From assembly GCF_006716485.1 (NCBI RefSeq), contig NZ_VFPD01000001.1, positions 2,276,008-2,340,007 of the forward strand: a stretch of 64,000 bases of DNA, read 5' to 3'. This document shows, one piece after another, positions 1 to 8,576 of this stretch. The notes under the pieces were generated by a model. It ran no database searches. It was not told where the DNA came from and saw only the letters and a program-made list of their open reading frames with translations. Within the stretch, counting starts at the first letter, position 1; every line of letters begins with the position of its first letter. Origin of the DNA: Chryseobacterium aquifrigidense (GTDB lineage: Bacteria > Bacteroidota > Bacteroidia > Flavobacteriales > Weeksellaceae). The position numbers and the translations under genes were made by a program.

Positions 1-348
1 CATGGGCATTGTATGATAATTTTCTTTGTAAATAGAATTGGCGACCATGCTTAATGCAGGCTTGGGAACAATTTCCTTGATAAACACCACTCCCCGTTTC
101 CAGATTCCCTTTTCTTTTTTCTTTACATAAAACCTTAGATTCACTTCTTCAAAATTGCGGTGAAAAGGAATCGGTACTCCCAAGAGTCTGGTGTTTAAAA
201 ACATGAATCCCACCAGACTTACGTAGCATTTGCCTTTATAAAAATCGAGTTCTGTTCCTTTGGGTAAATAAGGTAGTAAAATATCAGGATCAATTTGGTA
301 GTTAATGATGGCCAGTTTTCGCCATTCTGCTTTTAAAAAATTCATCAT
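1..348 (-). CDS. DUF2071 (YqjF-like) protein, partial at left edge
   Basis: The reading frame is open from an ATG at 348 to the window edge and gives the first 116 residues. They begin MMNFLKAEWRKLAI and continue with PDILLPYLPKGTELDFYKG, followed by a segment resembling YVSLVGFMF. This is the pattern of the DUF2071/YqjF acetoacetate decarboxylase-like fold, whose biochemical role is generally unknown. It lies 15 bp downstream of the SRPBCC gene on the same strand and is probably the last or a late gene of the GbsR-headed cluster. The second ATG at 345 is an equally possible start. The family call rests on sequence pattern only, and the C-terminus is outside the window. Confidence 0.72.
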   Translation of the reverse strand, partial: MMNFLKAEWRKLAIINYQIDPDILLPYLPKGTELDFYKGKCYVSLVGFMFLNTRLLGVPIPFHRNFEEVNLRFYVKKKEKGIWKRGVVFIKEIVPKPALSMVANSIYKENYHTMPM

Positions 349-363
349 ACTCTTTTTTTTGGA

Positions 364-840
364 TTAAAAAATGGCTATCCCTTCCTGGATGGAAGATTCT
401 GCAATAGTCTTGATCATTTCATTTCTTTTGAGCAGAAAACTCTTGAGATAGCCTCTAAGAAAAACTGCGTTAAATAATTTTCCTATGATGCCGAACGGCG
501 ATTCGAATTCAAAAATATCTGTCATTAAGGTATTTCCGTTTACGGATTTAAAAATATGCCTGTGGCGCATGGATTTAAAAGCTCCTTTCTGCATGACATC
601 AATAAACTGAAACGGTTTTTCCATGCTGATAATTTTTGTGGTGAGATTTTGATAGACTCCGAGATGTTTTGCGCGCCAGGTTACAGTTTCATTTTGTTCA
701 ATCAATCCGGAGGTGCGTCCTGCAATTGCTCTTTCATGGGATTTTGAGGTAGACTGCTGATGCAGGTCAATATTTCTTGCCAGGTCAAAAACATAGTGAA
801 TATCTGCTTTGATGACTGTATTTAAATAGATGGTTGACAT
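364..840 (-). CDS. SRPBCC (START-like) family protein
   Basis: This 158-residue soluble protein begins MSTIYLNTVIKADIHYVFDL, the typical first strand and helix of SRPBCC/polyketide-cyclase-like ligand pockets. It continues with W-x-A-K-H-L-G-V-Y-Q-N-L-T-T-K-I, then a FIDVMQKGAFKSMRHRHIF segment and a final long helix. Such proteins bind hydrophobic ligands, and many Bacteroidetes members are annotated as cell division inhibitor-like without proof. It has no signal peptide. It follows the methyltransferase by 154 bp and precedes the DUF2071 gene by 15 bp. A second START-like domain is encoded two genes upstream, so the cluster may handle a lipid or isoprenoid-like ligand. That functional link is inference. 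Confidence 0.75.
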   Translation of the reverse strand: MSTIYLNTVIKADIHYVFDLARNIDLHQQSTSKSHERAIAGRTSGLIEQNETVTWRAKHLGVYQNLTTKIISMEKPFQFIDVMQKGAFKSMRHRHIFKSVNGNTLMTDIFEFESPFGIIGKLFNAVFLRGYLKSFLLKRNEMIKTIAESSIQEGIAIF

Positions 841-994
841 TTTTTAATGGTTTTTAAGCTTATTAATTCTATAGTTTACAATGATCCTTTTCGTCTGAAA
901 TAAATAATCAGGAATAAGTGAATGAGTACATTTTTCATAATTATTATTCATTTAATTTTTTTTGTAATTCTGGAATATGGTTTTGAATGAAAAA

Positions 995-1657
995 TCAGTT
1001 TCGTTTTACATGAAGAATTTCAATCAGATCCAGATATCTTTTGTGAGATATGATGGAAAGTTCATTTTTGAGAAACTGGACTTTAAGATCTTCAAGGCTT
1101 TTATTTTTATTGATATAATGGAACAGTTTTCCAAATTCGTTTCCAAAAATTTTTGTAACAAGAACTTCTATATACCACTTTACACAACTAAACCTCCACT
1201 TTGTTTTGGGTTTTACAAATTCTACAATGATAATTTCACCTTTCTCATCAATGATATTTGAAAGTCTATCTGCAAAAATCGGTTTCTGATCTTCTTCTAT
1301 CGTCTTTGTCCCATAAGAGCAAAGGATAATGTCCATAGAATGATCGGGAATCTGGCTTTCGAAAAAATCGGTCTGGATCTGTTGTATTGACAGTTTATTT
1401 TTGAATGTTGCAGCCAGCTTCCTATGCATTGCTGAAGAAAAATCCAGTGCTACAATTTCTGTATTCTCATTGTGTGCCTTTATAAATTCTAAATTTTCTC
1501 CCTGCCCGCTCATCAAATCCAAAACTCTTTTATTTCCATAGTTTTTCACCTTTTGAACAGCCATCTTTCTGAACAGTCTTGTAAAGCCTAAAGATGCAAT
1601 TTCATTAATATAATATCTGGGTTGCAGATGGTCAAAATATTGTTGCAGATCATTCAT
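995..1657 (-). CDS. class I SAM-dependent methyltransferase
   Basis: The 220-residue protein carries the Rossmann motif I VLDLMSGQGEN at residues 45-55, an acidic strand end (IVALDFS) and the post-motif LSNIIDEKGEIIIVEFVKP near residue 150. This is the layout of UbiE/COQ5-like and related methyltransferases. The C-terminal part (VKWYIEVLVTKIFGNEF) resembles the UbiE-like region before a Gly-rich end, but I cannot name a substrate. The start codon overlaps the end of the upstream membrane-protein gene by 8 bp, so the two are translationally coupled. Cytoplasmic; a small-molecule or quinone-like acceptor is plausible but unproven. Confidence 0.8.
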   Translation of the reverse strand: MNDLQQYFDHLQPRYYINEIASLGFTRLFRKMAVQKVKNYGNKRVLDLMSGQGENLEFIKAHNENTEIVALDFSSAMHRKLAATFKNKLSIQQIQTDFFESQIPDHSMDIILCSYGTKTIEEDQKPIFADRLSNIIDEKGEIIIVEFVKPKTKWRFSCVKWYIEVLVTKIFGNEFGKLFHYINKNKSLEDLKVQFLKNELSIISHKRYLDLIEILHVKRN

Positions 1658-2594
1658 TTTCTGATTGTGTTTTTATAGATTGTAATACATTGCTTTGCAT
1701 TTTATCTATGATATAGCCGGACCATTTTTTCCAGTACCAGGTAGGTGCAATTTTGTAACTGTATTTAGTTTTTGCAATTATCTTTGTTTTATTTTCTGAT
1801 AGTTTGTCTAAAGTAATCTCACCATATTTCACAATAAAATAATCATGCAAATGCTTAGCATCAATATCTTCATAAGGTGTTATCTCTTTCATTGGAACAG
1901 TCTGATTTTCCAAAGAGAATTTCACTTTTTTATTTTCTATGAACTCATCAATATTAAGTTGTAATTCATCATTATTGGTTTGGCAGCTATAGTTCAATTT
2001 TCCGTTTTCATTAACAAGCTTTATATTTTTTGGATAGCTGATTCCTTTTTCAAACAGAAGAAAATCAGGGGTATTGAAATTGATTTGTGTATTTAAAAGC
2101 TTCCACACTTTTTCATTGGAAGAATTCACAATCATTTCTGTGGTGATAATTTCTTCAATTGGTTTTGTATAGGTATCAAATATGTAAGATGCCGGATTGA
2201 TAAAAAGAATAAATACTATCACACTTCCGGTATGCCGCTTTTCGTCAAATACTCCAATGATAAAACCAATATTGAAGCCTACGAACATTGCAAAGCCAAT
2301 AAATGGAATGGCCATAATAATACAAATAGCTCCTTCCACGCCAGCTCCTATTAAAATCAGAGAGAAAATGACTAATCCCAGGACTATTTTTAAAATGGTC
2401 TTCAGAACATTCATTAATCCGACTTTTTTAAAATACTTGACATATCCGATGACAAATCCAATAGAAACCGGAATGGTAAAGAACATTGTTACTCCATATT
2501 CACCTTTGGCCACCAGAAAAAACCAGACTGCAACAACTAAAACAACAGTCAGAAAGAGACTTAAATAGAGATAACGTTTAAAAAAATTCTTCAT
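1650..2594 (-). CDS. membrane protein with C-terminal START-like domain
   Basis: The 314-residue protein has about four to five hydrophobic helices in its first 140 residues (around 8-28, 33-52, 62-86, 91-113 and 118-137). A soluble region from about 150 follows, beginning EEIITTEMIVNSSNEKVWKLL, the usual start of an SRPBCC/START-like fold. The combination suggests a membrane-anchored lipid or hydrophobe binding module. The gene overlaps the downstream methyltransferase by 8 bp. Its promoter region carries a near-identical copy of the palindromic site found at the regulator promoter (2612-2639 against 3929-3956). No named function is recognised. Confidence 0.7.
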   Translation of the reverse strand: MKNFFKRYLYLSLFLTVVLVVAVWFFLVAKGEYGVTMFFTIPVSIGFVIGYVKYFKKVGLMNVLKTILKIVLGLVIFSLILIGAGVEGAICIIMAIPFIGFAMFVGFNIGFIIGVFDEKRHTGSVIVFILFINPASYIFDTYTKPIEEIITTEMIVNSSNEKVWKLLNTQINFNTPDFLLFEKGISYPKNIKLVNENGKLNYSCQTNNDELQLNIDEFIENKKVKFSLENQTVPMKEITPYEDIDAKHLHDYFIVKYGEITLDKLSENKTKIIAKTKYSYKIAPTWYWKKWSGYIIDKMQSNVLQSIKTQSENE

Positions 2595-2611
2595 GATATT
2601 ATAAGTTTTAT

Positions 2612-2639
2612 ATTTTCAGTAATTTTTGAAAATTAATTT
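2612..2639 (-). promoter_or_regulatory. second copy of the GbsR-cluster palindromic site
   Basis: A 28-bp stretch here is identical at 27 of 28 positions to 3929-3956, upstream of the regulator gene. The core is ATTTTCA-N8-TGAAAAT. It ends 18 bp before the start codon of the membrane-protein gene. Identity of this length outside coding sequence suggests an operator for the cluster's own regulator, which is inference. Confidence 0.6.
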
Positions 2640-2671
2640 GAAATAAAAAAGGATTTTCATCCTGATTTATT

Positions 2672-3367
2672 TTATTGTAGCTTATTCTTTTTTAAATAGT
2701 CTTTCAGTGTATACCAGATAGAAAATTCACAGGTCCCATCATAAATGGTATCTGATTTTCCTTTATGATAGAAAATATATTCATCTCTGGTAGTACAACC
2801 TCCATCTTCAGGAATTTCCCTTATTTTGTTTTCGGTTTTTACAAAATATGCCCATGCTGCTTTATCTATAGATTTCAAACTCCCGTTTTTTTGGCGAAGA
2901 AAGTAATTATTGTCTTTGTTAATAATCATTACTGAATCTTTATCCTGATGAAAACATCCTGTAGATCGAAATACCAATTTTGCTTCATCCTCTTCCAGGT
3001 TTTCAAAAATAGATATTTTATTTTTCTTTAATAAATAATCAGGAGTAATACTAACTCTATACGTTATAGATTCAACAACTTCTATTTCTTTTTTTATTGT
3101 TTCTCCAAAAATATTTTCATAAACAAATGAATATTTTCCCTCTTTTAAACTGTCAAGTTTTATATTGGAATTTAAGAAAGGAGCAGACTCTTCAGGTTCT
3201 AGAATTTTGAAAATTTTTTCATCCTTATAGATTTCCATTTTATGCAAATCGTGACGCCTATTATCATACTTATCAGAGTTTTCTATATGAATATCGAAAT
3301 TTGCCGTTACATTTTTCTGACAGCTCATCATAAGAGTTAAAAGACATAGTAATAAAAGATTTTTCAT
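2672..3367 (-). CDS. hypothetical lipoprotein
   Basis: The 231-residue product begins MKNLLLLCLLTLMMSCQK, a lipoprotein signal peptide with the lipidated cysteine at residue 16. The mature part starts with a beta-rich segment (FDIHIENS... YSFVYENIFGETIKKEIEV) resembling an immunoglobulin-like or carboxypeptidase-regulatory-like sandwich. It continues with a region containing four further cysteines (STGCFHQD, GGCTTRDE, GTCEF). I do not recognise the family. It begins 10 bp after the regulator's stop codon, so the two should be cotranscribed. It may be a surface or periplasmic component whose level is set by the regulator. Confidence 0.7.
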   Translation of the reverse strand: MKNLLLLCLLTLMMSCQKNVTANFDIHIENSDKYDNRRHDLHKMEIYKDEKIFKILEPEESAPFLNSNIKLDSLKEGKYSFVYENIFGETIKKEIEVVESITYRVSITPDYLLKKNKISIFENLEEDEAKLVFRSTGCFHQDKDSVMIINKDNNYFLRQKNGSLKSIDKAAWAYFVKTENKIREIPEDGGCTTRDEYIFYHKGKSDTIYDGTCEFSIWYTLKDYLKKNKLQ

Positions 3368-3377
3368 TTTTGAAAAT

Positions 3378-3881
3378 TTATTTCAGCAGATTGGTAATCT
3401 TCCCTACCAGCCAGTGGTCATCACTTTTTATCGCCAGATCCATAATATTGTTGATCTTTCCGGTTACAGAGCTGAAATCATTCATCAGCTTGATAAATTC
3501 CTGCGCTTCTTCTGAATCTTTATCCTCAATATTTTTTAACTCTTCAAGAAAGGAAATGACAGGTTCTATCTCTCTTTTTCTTCTTTCTTTGGTAATTTGT
3601 TTGAACAGATACCAGACATCTTTTTCTGCTACGAAATACTCTTTACGATCACCTTTTACAAACTCTTTTTTCACGATTCCCCAGTCTATCAGAGCCCGAA
3701 GATTCATATTGGCATTTCCTCTTGAAATCTCCAGCTGCTGCATAACTTCATCGGTAGAAAGAGGTCTTCCGCTTGCCAGAAGCAATGCATGCACCTGTGC
3801 CATCGTACGGTTGATTCCCCAGTTGGTAGCAAAGGTTCCCCAGGTTTGAATGTATTTTTCTTTAGCTTCTGAAAGTTGCAT
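3378..3881 (-). CDS. GbsR/MarR-family transcriptional regulator
   Basis: The 167-residue protein opens with YIQTWGTFATNWGINRTMAQVHALLL, followed by a winged helix (PLSTDEVMQQLEISRGNANMN) and a wing (RALIDWGIVKKEFVKGDRKEYFVAEKD). This matches the GbsR-type branch of MarR-like regulators. The C-terminal helical region probably mediates dimerisation. Its promoter shows a TACATTTG -7 element and a TTG -33 element 19 bp apart, and a perfect 9-bp inverted repeat covers the -33 element. Autorepression is therefore likely. A second copy of the site precedes 1650-2594, so the regulator probably controls the whole downstream cluster. The ligand is unknown. Confidence 0.85.
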   Translation of the reverse strand: MQLSEAKEKYIQTWGTFATNWGINRTMAQVHALLLASGRPLSTDEVMQQLEISRGNANMNLRALIDWGIVKKEFVKGDRKEYFVAEKDVWYLFKQITKERRKREIEPVISFLEELKNIEDKDSEEAQEFIKLMNDFSSVTGKINNIMDLAIKSDDHWLVGKITNLLK

Positions 3882-3906
3882 CTTGTTCCGTTTTTAATTT
3901 CTGTAA

Positions 3907-3951
3907 CAAATGTAATTATATTTTTTGAATTTTCAATAATTTTTGAAAATT
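3907..3951 (-). promoter_or_regulatory. promoter and overlapping operator of the GbsR-like gene
   Basis: On the minus strand a TACATTTG (3914-3907) matches the Bacteroidetes -7 consensus TAnnTTTG. A TTG lies at 3936-3934 with a 19-bp spacer. The inverted repeat AATTTTCAA (3928-3936) / TTGAAAATT (3943-3951) has a 6-bp spacer and overlaps the -33 element, as expected for an autorepressor site. Confidence 0.65.
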
Positions 3952-3988
3952 AATTTTAAAAGATTATTCCTTTTAGAAAGATTTCTTA

Positions 3989-4025
3989 TTATCCATGTCA
4001 AGGTTTAAAATCTTGACATGGATAA
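3989..4025 (-). terminator. long hairpin after the macroglobulin gene
   Basis: Perfect 14-bp arms, TTATCCATGTCAAG (3989-4002) and CTTGACATGGATAA (4012-4025), flank a 9-nt loop just downstream of the 4053-8573 gene. A clean T-tract is absent, but the position fits a transcription end for the locus to the right. Confidence 0.65.
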
Positions 4026-4052
4026 ATGGATGTCTGTTTCAGTTTATAAAAA

Positions 4053-7000
4053 CTAAGGCTCAATACTGGTTCTAATCCCTTGATTCCAATACTTAGCTTC
4101 TGGCATATAATAGAGGTAAACATTGCTTGATTTTCCTGTATACGTTCCGGCAAATTCTACTTTAAGATCAAGATTAATGGTCTTTGTTTCTTCAGCATTG
4201 AAATGTTCCCAGTATAACACCAGATAGTTGTCAAAAATTTCATAGTAAGAAACCTGTTTTTTATCAACCATATCTTTCAGTAAAGCATTTTGCAGAGTAA
4301 GTCCTGCAGGGATGCCAACCTTTGCTATGGTCATTGGCAGCTCACCGTTTATTTTGTTTTTGACGGTAATGGTCATTCTGTTCGTCTCTCCTATTTTTGA
4401 CATTCCGGATTTTAATTTGGTCTCCATGGTAAGAGGAATATCTTTGCTTTCCGGAGCCTGCAATGTATAATATTGATATTCCAGCTTATAAGGCAATCCA
4501 CTCTTATCTGGATAATGAATATTTATCGTATTTTCTCCGGTTTTATATGCTGATACCGCACTTATCATAGGTGAGATTTGTGCGTTGTTAATTGCAATCA
4601 ATGGCTTTTCAGATCCATATAACTTGTCATTTTTAGAGAAAAACTCAGACAGTGCCTGTATTGCCAATGTGGTAGCCTGTGTAGAACCAAACCCGTAATA
4701 TCCATTGAAATTAATAAGCTGATCAGCCGCTTCAGCAATTTTCAACTGATTGAGTTTCTCATCTTTCTGAAGTGCCATTATATATAATGATAGTGTTTCC
4801 GCAGCCGCAGACATTCCCCATGAACCTGTAAAAGTAACTTCAGATTTTACCTTCTTTGTTTCATATTGTTTGTCCAGAATGTTTATCAGATCGTCATATT
4901 CTTTTTGTTTTCCAAGATTTGCTGCTGCATTAGCTAGTAAAGCCAATTGATAAGAATCTTTTGTAGCCAAAGCTCTTTTCAACATTACCTGAAAGGAATC
5001 TTCAATTTCATTTTTAAAACCCAGTTGAGATAAAGCATATACTACATACATATTTCTCGACCAGGAATACTCCGAAAAATCTTTTTTAGACTCATAAGGT
5101 TTTCTTACTTCGAATAATCCATTGGCATTCTTTTTCGACAGAATAAATGAAGAAAGTTCCTGAATAAGCTTAGTATCCGGATTTACATACTTCTTTAATC
5201 CTGTAAATTCCAATAATGCAAACGCTGAAAGAGCAACATCTGATTCCTCAGAACTGAAATATCCGAAACCTCCGTCTCTATTTTTATAACTCAGCAGCTT
5301 CTGGAAGCCTTTCTTCAGGCTTTTTACCACCTGACTCTCAGTTGCTGGGTCTATTTTTTTATTTGACTTTAAATAATCAAGAATAAAAATGTTAGGATAC
5401 ACGGTAGAAGAAAGCTGTTCAAAACATCCGTAAGGTTCTTTTTTCAGCTGCTCTATATCTTCAAACATCTTCAGCGCTGTACTTTCAAATACATAATATG
5501 AGGAATACAGGCTTCCATTGATATACTCCGGAATATTGATTTTGAGATCTTCGGTTTTATTATTGATCATGGAAAATTGATGGAGAAATCCTTTTTCCTC
5601 CACTTTAAAAGGAAGGATCATTGTTTCCCTGAATTCTCCCGATTTTATGGTAAACTGGATATTGGAATTCACCACCTCATCTGTCTGGATTCTGACAAAT
5701 AATCTTCCTGATTCCAGAGGCTTCAAAGTGATAAGACTATCAGAACTGATGAGTTTCACATGGTTTGGAACAATAACATCCATGGTCATTTTACGGGTTT
5801 CGGGAGAATTATTTTTAATGACCACAGGAATTATCATCTGATCCGTTCTTGTCAGATACTGAGGTATTTTAGTATCTACCGAAATCAAACTCTGCGCAGC
5901 ATAGGTTGTTTCATCTCTTCCCAAAAGTCCTGTTGCAGCAATCCCTTCTGTCATAATTCTGAAAGTGGAATTGGCATCCGAATTATAGAATTCTACTTTT
6001 GCTTTTCCATTTTTATCCGTTTCCACAACCGGATTCCAGTAAAGCGCTTCCCTGTAGTCAAAACGATAAGAGGTATTGGTTGTCTTATACTCAGGATATA
6101 CAAATTCTCTTGATCCGGCATATGAAAGAAGTTTTCCATAAGGTAAAGCTTCGATGGCAAGATAAGATTTCGGAGTTATATCAAACTCTATTTCGGATTT
6201 TCTATTTTTAAGTGAAGTTACGATAATGACTCCATTCACAGCTCTGCTCCCGTAAATAGCGGTAGCAGCAGCATCTTTCAAAACGGTAATGCTGTTGATA
6301 TCATTTGGGTTGATGGTGGTATTAAAGTTTTCGACAGGGACACCATCCACAATAAATAACGGATTTTTATTGGTAATGGAGGCCGTTCCTCTGATATTGA
6401 TCTGTTCCCCTGCTCCCGGCTGTCCGGCACCTGTTACAACTAATCCTGCAACTTTTCCATTCAATACGGAAGTTACACTGGAGTTTTGAAGTTCCATAGA
6501 AGATGCTACTGTGGTAGAAGCAACGGCTGCTTTATCTTTATTTATACCATAACCTAAGGCTACTACTTCTTCAATACTTGTATTCCTTCTTACTGTATCC
6601 GTTTTTGATTTTCCAAGATTGTTTGACTGATTGGTATTGTTTCTGTTTTCTTTTTTTACTTCTTCTTTCCTTTCTGCCTCTTTTACGATTTCTTCAACAT
6701 CTATATGGGTAAGTTTCTGTTTTACTAAGGGGTTAATATCCAGATTATAAGATAAAATCTTTATCTTCAGCTGATGTTTAGGCAGGAAGGATCTGGCAAT
6801 GATTTTATATGAACTTTCTGCATTTAAATCTGAAAAATAAAACTTTCCGTTTTCGGCAACAGTCTGTTTGAGGATCTTATTATTATGAGTATCCAAAAGA
6901 AAAACATCTGCCTTCACAGTTTTTTTGTTTTCATCTTCCACCACACCATAAATAGTATTTTTCTTTTCAGGAAGGTATTTGTATTTATTCGTTTTCAGAA

Positions 7001-8573
7001 CTTCAGGAATAAATTCAAAATATCGGTAGCCGTTTGTAAGCATAACAAGATCTAAACTTTTATCAGCTTTGGGTTCTTTTTTATCGAAATAAAACTGTGG
7101 CTTTTCTATTTTACCTTTAAGCTCAGTGTCCATCAAAAGCCAGGAAACAATATGATTCTGCTTATCATCGGCGTAAGTCCATAGCTTATCATCTACCACA
7201 CTCACTCCAAGGTTGGCCGGAACCGGTGTATTGTTTTCGTCAGTAGTTTCAATATTCAGAATTACTTTTTCCCTTGGCAGGTAATGTTGCTTTACAGGGG
7301 TAACCTTTACATTCAACTGGTTTACTTTATTAGTAAAAACTATACGTTCCGCAAGAGGAATATTTTTTTCCAGAACGGTAAATCTGCATATTCCTGTCGG
7401 GAAATCCTTTTCTGCAATTTCCAGTGAATTTTTTCCCTTTTTTAACGAAATCACTTTGCTATAAACTTCTTTTCCACGGAAACCTCCCTGTAGGGTAATT
7501 GTTTTTTCCTGAGTTGAGATGATAGTAAAAGTCAGATTTTTGTTTGCATTTTGAATATTTAAAACCAGTCCTTCATTGTTTGCTGCGGGGAGATTAAAAG
7601 TCTGGGTAATATTTTCCGGTTTTAAAACTTTTGCATAATAAGTTTCTCCTCTTTTAGGGGTAAACAGGAAGCTTCCCATTCCGAAATTATAGGCTGAAAT
7701 TTCTTTTATTTTTTCATGATTCTGATTGTAAACTACCAGATCAGCATCTACAGGCTTTTCAAACTCATCCAGAATTTTAAAGGCTATATTCTGTTCTATT
7801 CCATTGATAAAAGTTCCGCCTTCAGGTAAGAATTTCACATCGAGATTATTGAGAACAATGGGGATATTTCTGGAAATAGATTCTGTAAATCCGTCAAAAT
7901 TCACTTTGATATTCAAAAGAGCATCAGAGGATTTTAACACTTCAGGAAGCCTGAAGGTCAATACTTTTTTCCCTTCTTTATCAGTAATGAGTTTTCCTTC
8001 TGATACGGTTTCTCCATTGTACGTTACCATATAATCAGCTTCATAAAAAGGGATGGGAAGGTTGCTCAGGCTTCTCATGGAAAAATCTGCAGTCACCTGA
8101 TCTCCCGGTCCATATCCTTTTTTGGGAAAATCCAGTTTCATTAAAATCCTTGGAGAAACAATTTTCTGGAGGGTAATTTCTTTTTCGAAGGCATTTTTTC
8201 CTTCTTCATTCTGCATCCAGTTGGTAAAAGCTCTGATTTTATAGATACCCCCTTTCATGTCTTCCGCAAAATAGAAATCTCCCCGGGCATATCCATTGGT
8301 AATTTCATATTTTAATTTTTTTACAACACTTCCTGCCGGATCTGTTATTTCAAAATTGACGACTCTGCTTTCTTCGACCGGCAAATTATTATTTCCTTTT
8401 ACGACATATATTTTAAAATACATTTGCTCACCAGGTTTATAAAAAACATGATTGGTCTGAACGTAGGTCTTTTCTTTTTCAAAATCCTGAAACGGCTGCT
8501 GATCTTTCACAGAAAAGGTTGAAAATAATAAGCACAGCAGGGTGATACAGACAGATATAAATTTGAGATTCAT
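4053..8573 (-). CDS. alpha-2-macroglobulin family protein with inserted SusC-type plug domain
   Basis: The 1506-residue protein begins with a signal peptide (MNLKFISVCITLLCLLFSTFS). Macroglobulin MG2-like domains follow (YVQTNHVFYKPGEQMYFKIYV). Around 540-615 is a carboxypeptidase-regulatory-like fold (YGVVEDENKKTVKADVFLLD). Residues about 665-790 form a TonB/SusC plug, starting EEVVALGYG and containing INIRGTASI, NPLFIVDGVPVE and ATAIYGSRAVNGVIIV. An A2M domain and a thioester domain come next, with the reactive motif Cys1050-Phe-Glu-Gln1053. Intact thioester residues suggest covalent protease trapping. No beta-barrel follows the plug. The gene starts 3 bp after a SusC-like barrel gene that lacks a plug, so they are one operon. 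The fusion is read directly from the sequence; how plug and barrel cooperate is inference. Confidence 0.88.
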   Translation of the reverse strand: MNLKFISVCITLLCLLFSTFSVKDQQPFQDFEKEKTYVQTNHVFYKPGEQMYFKIYVVKGNNNLPVEESRVVNFEITDPAGSVVKKLKYEITNGYARGDFYFAEDMKGGIYKIRAFTNWMQNEEGKNAFEKEITLQKIVSPRILMKLDFPKKGYGPGDQVTADFSMRSLSNLPIPFYEADYMVTYNGETVSEGKLITDKEGKKVLTFRLPEVLKSSDALLNIKVNFDGFTESISRNIPIVLNNLDVKFLPEGGTFINGIEQNIAFKILDEFEKPVDADLVVYNQNHEKIKEISAYNFGMGSFLFTPKRGETYYAKVLKPENITQTFNLPAANNEGLVLNIQNANKNLTFTIISTQEKTITLQGGFRGKEVYSKVISLKKGKNSLEIAEKDFPTGICRFTVLEKNIPLAERIVFTNKVNQLNVKVTPVKQHYLPREKVILNIETTDENNTPVPANLGVSVVDDKLWTYADDKQNHIVSWLLMDTELKGKIEKPQFYFDKKEPKADKSLDLVMLTNGYRYFEFIPEVLKTNKYKYLPEKKNTIYGVVEDENKKTVKADVFLLDTHNNKILKQTVAENGKFYFSDLNAESSYKIIARSFLPKHQLKIKILSYNLDINPLVKQKLTHIDVEEIVKEAERKEEVKKENRNNTNQSNNLGKSKTDTVRRNTSIEEVVALGYGINKDKAAVASTTVASSMELQNSSVTSVLNGKVAGLVVTGAGQPGAGEQINIRGTASITNKNPLFIVDGVPVENFNTTINPNDINSITVLKDAAATAIYGSRAVNGVIIVTSLKNRKSEIEFDITPKSYLAIEALPYGKLLSYAGSREFVYPEYKTTNTSYRFDYREALYWNPVVETDKNGKAKVEFYNSDANSTFRIMTEGIAATGLLGRDETTYAAQSLISVDTKIPQYLTRTDQMIIPVVIKNNSPETRKMTMDVIVPNHVKLISSDSLITLKPLESGRLFVRIQTDEVVNSNIQFTIKSGEFRETMILPFKVEEKGFLHQFSMINNKTEDLKINIPEYINGSLYSSYYVFESTALKMFEDIEQLKKEPYGCFEQLSSTVYPNIFILDYLKSNKKIDPATESQVVKSLKKGFQKLLSYKNRDGGFGYFSSEESDVALSAFALLEFTGLKKYVNPDTKLIQELSSFILSKKNANGLFEVRKPYESKKDFSEYSWSRNMYVVYALSQLGFKNEIEDSFQVMLKRALATKDSYQLALLANAAANLGKQKEYDDLINILDKQYETKKVKSEVTFTGSWGMSAAAETLSLYIMALQKDEKLNQLKIAEAADQLINFNGYYGFGSTQATTLAIQALSEFFSKNDKLYGSEKPLIAINNAQISPMISAVSAYKTGENTINIHYPDKSGLPYKLEYQYYTLQAPESKDIPLTMETKLKSGMSKIGETNRMTITVKNKINGELPMTIAKVGIPAGLTLQNALLKDMVDKKQVSYYEIFDNYLVLYWEHFNAEETKTINLDLKVEFAGTYTGKSSNVYLYYMPEAKYWNQGIRTSIEP

Positions 8574-8576
8574 GGG

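Noticed and set aside
3360..3384. A third partial copy of the GbsR palindrome at the lipoprotein start codon
   Set aside because: Only the right half matches and the spacing differs; it overlaps a stop codon and start codon in AT-rich sequence, so chance is likely.
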